Shown here one piece after another: positions 6,870-10,915 of a stretch of 10,915 nt of DNA. The stretch's first letter is position 1; every line of letters begins with the position of its first letter. The stretch lies in NCBI GenBank assembly GCA_002306975.1, contig DBTI01000039.1, positions 4,607 through 15,521 of the forward strand, in the 5' to 3' direction. The position numbers and the translations under genes are program-made. This DNA comes from Ruminococcaceae bacterium UBA1320. GTDB taxonomy: Bacteria; Bacillota; Clostridia; Oscillospirales; Ethanoligenentaceae. Under the pieces are notes generated by a model. That model did not search any database and was not told the DNA's origin. It saw only the letters and a list, made by a program, of their open reading frames with translations.

Positions 6870-6902
6870 AAAAAAGCGCCAATGGCGTAAAGCCATTGGC
6901 GC
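6870..6902 (-). terminator. Rho-independent terminator of tex
   Basis: A perfect 11-bp stem, GCGCCAATGGC (6876-6886) against GCCATTGGCGC (6892-6902), with a 5-base loop. Read on the minus strand, six U residues follow (A run 6870-6875). It lies 23 bases after the tex stop codon. Confidence 0.92.
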
Positions 6903-6925
6903 AACTTGAAGGTGTCACAACCGGT

Positions 6926-9073
6926 TTAAGAAACACCTTTCATAGTCAGTGAAATACGTTTTTTTACTGCGTCCACAGTGAGGACGCGAACCTTTACGAT
7001 ATCACCGACTGTCAGCGCTTCTGACGGGTGGCGGATAAAACGGTCGCAAATCTGAGAAATATGCACAAGCCCGTCCTGATGAACGCCGATATCCACAAAG
7101 GCACCAAAATCAATGACATTTCTGACTGTTCCGGTCAGCTCCATGCCTTCTTTCAAATCCTTCATTTCAAGGATATCGGTGCGAAGCATAGGCTTTGGCA
7201 GCTCGTCGCGAGGATCGCGACCCGGTTTTAACAGCTCATTAATAATATCGTTCAGCGTTGGGATGCCAACGCCGATCTTGTCGGCTATTTCGCCCTCACC
7301 TGATGCTTTTACCTTTTCACGTAAATCGCTGATATTGCCGCTTGCAACATCATCAAGCGTGTGACCGCAAAGCTCCAGCAACTTTTTTGCGGCAGGGTAT
7401 GATTCCGGATGGACAGAGGTGTTGTCAAGAACATCACCGCCGGGAATACGCAAAAATCCGGCGCACTGCTCAAAAGCCTTAGGCCCAAGTTTCGGTACTT
7501 TTAAAAGCTGTCTGCGGTTTTTAAAAGCTCCGTTTTCCTCACGATATAAGACGACGTTTTTGGCGACAGATGTGCTGATGCCTGAAACATGAGACAACAA
7601 CGAGAATGAGGCGGTGTTAAGGTCGGCACCGACACTGTTAACACAGTCCTCAACAACTCCGCCAAGCGACTCGTCAAGCCGAGCCTGTTTTAAATCATGC
7701 TGATATTGCCCGACACCGATGGATTTCGGGTCAATCTTGACAAGCTCCGCAAGAGGGTCCTGCAAACGGCGCGCGATAGAAACAGCGCTGCGCAGAGAAA
7801 CATCATAGTCGGGGAATTCCTGTGCGCCAAGCTTTGACGCGGAATAAACCGAAGCGCCCGCTTCACTGACAACCATATACGAAACCGGGCAGTCAAGTTC
7901 TTTTATAAGCTCCGAAGTAAAGATTTCAGTTTCCTTTGAAGCAGTGCCGTTGCCGATTGAAATAACGTCAACGCCGTATTTTTTGATAAGGGCAGTAACA
8001 GTCGCTTTTGACTCTTCGGTTTTGCTTTGCGGCGGGGTGGGGTAGACGACAGTTTTGTCGAGTACTTTGCCGGTTTCATCAACAACTGCGACCTTGCAGC
8101 CGGTGCGATAGGCGGGGTCGAGAGCAAGCACGGTTTTGCCCTTGACAGGCGGCTGCATAAGCAGAGGCTTCAGGTTTGCCGCGAAAACCTTTATTGCCTG
8201 CTCCTGCGCGCGGTCGGTCAGCTCATTGCGCACATCACGCTCAATAGAGGGAAAAATCAGCCTTTCATACGCATCATCGCCCGCACTGCGTACAAGATCA
8301 GATGTAAAGGTGTTGGACTTAACATATGCTTTTACGATATAATCAATCGGTTTTGTGTTATCGAGGTTCAGTGAGACGTTCAAAAAGCCTTCACGCTCTC
8401 CTCGGTCAATGGCGAGTATGCGATGACCGGGGATCGCCGCCGCTTTTTCCTTATAATCATAAAATCCGCTGTAGACCGAGTCCTCTTTTTTCGCCGCTTT
8501 TGAAGCAAGCAGACCGTCGCGCATTGCGGTTTCACGGATAAGCCTGCGCAACACCGCGTTGTCTGAGATTGTTTCGGCGGTTATATCAAGAGCACCGTTT
8601 AAGGCTTCTTCAAGGGTTTGAACATCTTTTTCAGGGTTTACATATTTTGCGGCTTCAAGCTTTATATCCGACTCGTTCAGCTTTTGCTCCATAATCAAAT
8701 CGGCAAGCGGTTCAAAACCTTTTTCGCGGGCTATTGTCGCCCTTGTGCGCCGTTTTTGTTTATAAGGGCGGTAGATATCCTCAATTTCAGTGAGCGTAGC
8801 GGCTTTGCCCAGCGCGGCAGATATTTCTTCGCTCATTTTACCCTGTGACTCAATGCTGTTTGAAACCTCTTCACGCCGCTTTTCGAGCCCGCGCAGATAG
8901 GTGAGCCTATCGCCAAGCTCACGCAAAACCTGGTCGTCAAGCGATCCGGTCATTTCTTTGCGGTAACGCGCGATAAACGGAATAGTGCACCCGTCGTCAA
9001 TAAGCTTGACGACATTCTCAACCTGCCCCTGACGGATTTTGAATTCCGACGCAAGTGCTGATATTATATCCAT
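6926..9073 (-). CDS. tex: Tex family RNA-binding protein
   Basis: A full-length 715-residue Tex (transcription accessory) protein. The N-terminal Tex_N helical region (about 1-190) has the conserved IPFIARYRKEMTGSLDD segment (31-47). A YqgF/RNase H-like domain begins at GKTVLALDPAYRTGCK (312-327) and ends near the conserved SARRLQDPLAELVKIDPKSIG region (about 432-453). Tandem helix-hairpin-helix motifs occupy about 475-560, and an S1 RNA-binding domain lies at about 642-712 (GTVRNVIDFGAFVDIGVHQDGLVHIS-type strand pattern). Tex is a widespread cytosolic nucleic-acid-binding protein linked to transcription, related to eukaryotic Spt6. The ATG at 9073 follows GAGGAG (9081-9086) by seven bases. 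Terminators on both sides indicate a single-gene unit. Identity is certain; the precise cellular role is not settled for the family. Confidence 0.97.
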   Translation of the reverse strand: MDIISALASEFKIRQGQVENVVKLIDDGCTIPFIARYRKEMTGSLDDQVLRELGDRLTYLRGLEKRREEVSNSIESQGKMSEEISAALGKAATLTEIEDIYRPYKQKRRTRATIAREKGFEPLADLIMEQKLNESDIKLEAAKYVNPEKDVQTLEEALNGALDITAETISDNAVLRRLIRETAMRDGLLASKAAKKEDSVYSGFYDYKEKAAAIPGHRILAIDRGEREGFLNVSLNLDNTKPIDYIVKAYVKSNTFTSDLVRSAGDDAYERLIFPSIERDVRNELTDRAQEQAIKVFAANLKPLLMQPPVKGKTVLALDPAYRTGCKVAVVDETGKVLDKTVVYPTPPQSKTEESKATVTALIKKYGVDVISIGNGTASKETEIFTSELIKELDCPVSYMVVSEAGASVYSASKLGAQEFPDYDVSLRSAVSIARRLQDPLAELVKIDPKSIGVGQYQHDLKQARLDESLGGVVEDCVNSVGADLNTASFSLLSHVSGISTSVAKNVVLYREENGAFKNRRQLLKVPKLGPKAFEQCAGFLRIPGGDVLDNTSVHPESYPAAKKLLELCGHTLDDVASGNISDLREKVKASGEGEIADKIGVGIPTLNDIINELLKPGRDPRDELPKPMLRTDILEMKDLKEGMELTGTVRNVIDFGAFVDIGVHQDGLVHISQICDRFIRHPSEALTVGDIVKVRVLTVDAVKKRISLTMKGVS

Positions 9074-9092
9074 AAGCTCACTCCTCGGTGAA

Positions 9093-9122
9093 ATTATTGT
9101 GTGCTGAAATGTGGTTAAACAA
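9093..9122 (-). promoter_or_regulatory. Weak candidate promoter for tex
   Basis: On the minus strand, AATAAT (9093-9098) lies 18 bases from TTGTTT (9117-9122). Transcription would begin near 9086, almost at the Shine-Dalgarno sequence, which makes this doubtful. Some promoter is needed here because rpmB has a strong terminator just upstream. Confidence 0.25.
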
Positions 9123-9151
9123 ACGCCTTAAGTTATAAATTTCAATTAAAG

Positions 9152-9184
9152 AAAAAGCGCCGCCCTTAAAAAGGCGGCGCTTTT
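9152..9184 (-). terminator. Rho-independent terminator of rpmB
   Basis: GCGCCGCC (9157-9164) pairs with GGCGGCGC (9173-9180), extended by AAAA/TTTT to 12 pairs, with an 8-base loop. On the minus strand a U-run follows. It begins 12 bases after the rpmB stop and separates rpmB from tex. Confidence 0.93.
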
Positions 9185-9196
9185 AGGAAAGCAAAA

Positions 9197-9385
9197 TCAT
9201 ACTGCGCGCTGAACCTTGTTTGAACGAAGGCACCTCGTGCATACATGAATATGACGGGGAGAACCGTCAACTATAGCCTTAACACGCTTAACATTGGGCT
9301 TCCAAGTTCTGTTTGAACGCCTATGCGAATGGGAAACTTTAATTCCGAAAGCCAAATCTTTCCCACAGACTTCACATTTTGCCAT
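9197..9385 (-). CDS. rpmB: 50S ribosomal protein bL28
   Basis: A 62-residue basic protein, the normal length for bL28 of Firmicutes. It starts MAKCEVCGK and contains SHSHRRSNRTWKPNVKRVKA (18-37), the family's conserved centre. It keeps both Cys pairs, C4-x2-C7 and C49-x2-C52, so it is the zinc-binding (C+) form. bL28 sits in the large ribosomal subunit and acts late in its assembly. The ATG is preceded by a near-perfect AGGAGG (9395-9400) nine bases upstream. It is transcribed alone, with a terminator directly downstream and a predicted leader of about 195 nt upstream, which suggests regulation at the RNA level. Confidence 0.97.
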   Translation of the reverse strand: MAKCEVCGKDLAFGIKVSHSHRRSNRTWKPNVKRVKAIVDGSPRHIHVCTRCLRSNKVQRAV

Positions 9386-9580
9386 CTATCTGCACCTCCT
9401 CATAATTTATCACTTAGCAATGGAAATATACAGAAACCGTTGATTAAATCATTTCCGGTAGCAAGCACTTAATCAGAGGTTCCTAAATTGCCTAAGCAAA
9501 AAATGGTCAAAAATAAAACGACCATTTAAATTTTGCTACGGAGACTATAAACAACCGTAACACAATGCTTGAAGCATAAC
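9386..9580 (-). ncRNA. Predicted structured 5' leader of rpmB mRNA
   Basis: If transcription starts near 9580, the rpmB message has about 195 untranslated bases. Read 5' to 3' on the minus strand, three possible hairpins occur first: ATGCTT/AAGCAT (9565-9577), GTTACGG/CCGTAGC (9555-9561 with 9535-9541, one G-U pair), and AAATGGTC/GACCATTT (9520-9527 with 9501-9508). Next, TGATTAA/TTAATCA (9469-9475 with 9441-9447) can pair. ACCTCT (9475-9480) can pair with GGAGGT of the Shine-Dalgarno (9394-9399). Several pairings exclude each other. I recognise no known riboswitch or ribosomal-protein leader; the function is inference. Confidence 0.45.
9496..9536 (-). terminator. Terminator-like hairpin inside the rpmB leader, possible attenuator
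   Basis: On the minus strand AAATGGTC (9520-9527) pairs with GACCATTT (9501-9508) around an 11-base loop. The 3' arm ends in six U residues, of which three are inside the stem. A lower stem GCAAA/TTTGC (9532-9536 with 9496-9500) can form past a 4-base bulge, and would take up the U residues. It could therefore be a premature terminator or simply a long structural stem. Confidence 0.4.
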
Positions 9581-9586
9581 AAAACT

Positions 9587-9615
9587 ATTTTATCAGACAA
9601 AGAGGATAAAAGCAA
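9587..9615 (-). promoter_or_regulatory. Probable promoter of rpmB
   Basis: On the minus strand, TAAAAT (9587-9592) matches five of six -10 positions and is preceded by TGA (9593-9595), making an extended -10. TTGCTT (9610-9615) lies 17 bases upstream as a weak -35. The start point would be near 9580. Confidence 0.58.
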
Positions 9616-9672
9616 GACATTTTTTACATTTTACCATTTATAAAAATCGAATCAACCAATTTTGAAACATTA

Positions 9673-9720
9673 CGGCAAAAATATATTAGAGTAAATTGCC
9701 GCGAAAAATTGCCGCGCAAT
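9673..9720. repeat. Direct 11-base repeat AAATTGCCGCG with an inverted half-site
   Basis: AAATTGCCGCG occurs at 9693-9703 and 9706-9716, a 13-base period. The second copy is part of the inverted repeat ATTGC-CGC-GCAAT (9708-9720). An inverted CGGCAA lies at 9673-9678. The group sits between the divergent promoters of rpmB and hprK in AT-rich DNA, so it could be a binding site acting on either gene. No known regulator consensus is recognised. Confidence 0.45.
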
Positions 9721-9781
9721 CTGAAATTCGCTGACAAATCACATATGTTTTAGATACAATGCATAAAAATATTAAAATAGT

Positions 9782-9810
9782 TTGAAACAAAACTAAAATT
9801 AGAATATAAT
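9782..9810 (+). promoter_or_regulatory. Promoter of hprK
   Basis: TTGAAA (9782-9787) and a perfect TATAAT (9805-9810) are separated by the ideal 17 bases. Transcription should start near 9817, giving a leader of about 90 bases in which I see no strong hairpin. Confidence 0.75.
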
Positions 9811-9907
9811 TATAGATGATTATAACGCATATTACGAAAGTATTAATAAGCCGTAAAAGTTTAGAACCATATCCGATCAAAAATATAATTTGAAGGATGT
9901 TTAAATA

Positions 9908-10879
9908 ATGGAAAGCAAATTTACTGTCGAACTTTCAAAGATCGTCGATGAGTTTTCCCTTGAAAGCATTTATATGCCGGAAAATCCTGAAAAAATTCTT
10001 ATTTCGAGCATTGATGTAAACAGACCGGGGCTTCAGCTTGGCGGCTTTTTTGATTATTTTGACAATGAGCGCATTCAGATTATCGGTCTTACCGAGGTGT
10101 CGTTTTTAAAGCGTTTTGTCGAAGACAAACGCAGAATAGCCATTGACAAGTTGCTTTCACGCCGTCCGCCAGCTCTTGTTATCTGCCGTGAACTTGAGCT
10201 TTTTCCAGAACTGGTGGAGCTTGCGCGTACCTATCAGGTGCCGGTGTTTCGCACTGGTGAACCGACATCAAGCTTTATGTCAGGTCTTATTTCCTACCTC
10301 AATGTTCAGCTTGCTCCGCGCATAACAAGGCACGGCGTGCTTGTCGAGGTCTATGGCGAGGGCATATTGCTGCTTGGTGAAAGCGGAGTAGGTAAGAGCG
10401 AAACAGCGATTGAGCTTGTGAAACGCGGTCACCGTCTTATCGCCGACGATGCTGTTGAGATAAGGCGTGTGAGCAGCAAAACGCTTGTAGGCTCGTCACC
10501 CGAGAATATTCGCCACTTTGTGGAACTTCGCGGCGTAGGCATAATAAACGCCAGGCGCATTTTCGGTATGGGCGCCGTAAAAATAACAGAAAAAATGGAC
10601 ATGGTGATTAACCTTGAGGTGTGGGACAGCAGCAAAATTTACGACAGACTCGGCGAAGATAACGAGCACACTAAAATTTTAGGCATCAATGTGCCTTCAC
10701 TGACAATTCCGGTAAAACCAGGGCGCAACCTTGCAATTATTATCGAAGTCGCGGCCATGAACAACCGGCAGAAAAAAATGGGCTATAACGCCGCACAGGA
10801 ACTGCTTCAGAAGCTGGGCTTGGCGGACGATATTCCAGCGCAACCCGTAAGTAAGGAAGTAAATTGGGATGTATTCTGA
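9908..10879 (+). CDS. hprK: HPr kinase/phosphorylase
   Basis: A 323-residue full-length HprK/P. This enzyme phosphorylates Ser46 of HPr (and Crh where present) using ATP or pyrophosphate, and removes the phosphate by phosphorolysis. P-Ser-HPr then works with CcpA in carbon catabolite repression. Visible features are the N-terminal domain (about 1-130), the likely active-site His142 in RHGVLVEVYG, the P-loop GESGVGKSE (157-165), the acidic pair Asp180-Asp181 in LIADDAVEIRR, and the family signature VELRGVGIINARRIFGMGAV (205-224). The conserved IPVKPGRNLAIIIEVAAMN (267-285) follows. GAAGGA (9892-9897) lies ten bases before the ATG. The 3' end overlaps the start of another frame, so hprK probably begins an operon. 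Divergent from rpmB. Identity certain. Confidence 0.97.
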   Translation: MESKFTVELSKIVDEFSLESIYMPENPEKILISSIDVNRPGLQLGGFFDYFDNERIQIIGLTEVSFLKRFVEDKRRIAIDKLLSRRPPALVICRELELFPELVELARTYQVPVFRTGEPTSSFMSGLISYLNVQLAPRITRHGVLVEVYGEGILLLGESGVGKSETAIELVKRGHRLIADDAVEIRRVSSKTLVGSSPENIRHFVELRGVGIINARRIFGMGAVKITEKMDMVINLEVWDSSKIYDRLGEDNEHTKILGINVPSLTIPVKPGRNLAIIIEVAAMNNRQKKMGYNAAQELLQKLGLADDIPAQPVSKEVNWDVF

Positions 10880-10915
10880 ACGATACACAATAGAAACCGA
10901 TACACCCTGTCATAC
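10869..10915 (+). CDS. Start of a gene overlapping hprK, cut off by the window end
   Basis: An ATG at 10869, overlapping the last 11 bases of hprK, opens a frame to the window edge reading MYSERYTIETDTPCH. AAGGAAG (10853-10859) lies nine bases upstream as a ribosome binding site, so translational coupling to hprK is likely. In many Clostridia hprK is followed by a PHP-domain phosphohydrolase and/or murB. The TDTPCH segment resembles the TDTHCH metal motif of YcdX-type PHP proteins with Pro in place of the first His. It could also be the D-x-P that precedes the first conserved block of MurB. Fifteen residues cannot decide. Confidence 0.5.
   Translation, partial: MYSERYTIETDTPCH

Noticed and set aside
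2115..8848. Opposite-strand and shifted open frames of 60-115 codons within the helicase, symporter, hydrolase and tex genes
   Set aside because: They lie wholly inside well-supported conserved genes, lack ribosome sites, and show no recognisable motifs.
5247..9385. lipase-tex-rpmB as one minus-strand operon
   Set aside because: Strong terminators at 9152-9184 and 6870-6902 separate all three genes.
9693..9716. The AAATTGCCGCG pair as the start of a CRISPR array
   Set aside because: Only two copies with a 2-base gap; repeats are too short and there are no spacers or cas genes.
9686..9880. A 64-codon minus-strand frame in the rpmB-hprK gap encoding a hydrophobic peptide
   Set aside because: It would start with TTG, has no Shine-Dalgarno, and runs through the hprK promoter. 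Its Ile/Tyr/Leu richness is what AT-rich non-coding DNA gives by chance.

Overview
The window looks like chromosomal DNA from a low-to-moderate GC Firmicute of the class Clostridia. Evidence for this is the HPr kinase/phosphorylase, the zinc-ribbon form of bL28, strong Shine-Dalgarno (SD) sites, extended -10 promoters and U-tailed terminators. A genus cannot be named from the sequence alone. I see no phage, transposon, CRISPR array, tRNA or rRNA. Most of the window is core or housekeeping genes, nearly all single units with their own promoter and terminator.

Layout. 1-617 (+) is the 3' end of a COG2509-type FAD-dependent dehydrogenase, followed by a strong terminator. 804-1757 (+) encodes a tocopherol cyclase-family protein of unknown bacterial function, AT-rich compared with its neighbours. 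It converges on a RhlE-like DEAD-box RNA helicase (1782-3134, -), and a single hairpin that includes the cyclase-like gene's stop codon sits between them. A 500-base gap (3135-3634) holds the helicase leader and the promoter of a sodium:solute symporter (3635-5185, +); that promoter carries two abutting perfect palindromes. The symporter converges on a lipase-like alpha/beta hydrolase (5247-6689, -), again with a shared terminator. Then come tex (6926-9073, -) and rpmB (9197-9385, -), each with a terminator. A 522-base gap (9386-9907) separates rpmB from divergent hprK (9908-10879, +). It contains the rpmB promoter, a predicted leader of about 195 nt with several possible hairpins, an 11-base direct repeat, and the hprK promoter. 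A further reading frame begins inside the end of hprK and runs off the window.

How the genes relate. HprK is the sensor kinase of carbon catabolite control in Firmicutes. bL28, Tex and the helicase belong to translation and RNA metabolism. The symporter, the hydrolase, the cyclase-like protein and the flavoprotein have no evident shared pathway, and their alternating strands argue against an operon. I do not see a clear new multi-gene system. The best candidates for new biology are the structured rpmB leader, the palindromic symporter promoter, and the tocopherol cyclase-like protein. All promoters and RNA structures were read by eye, without folding software.
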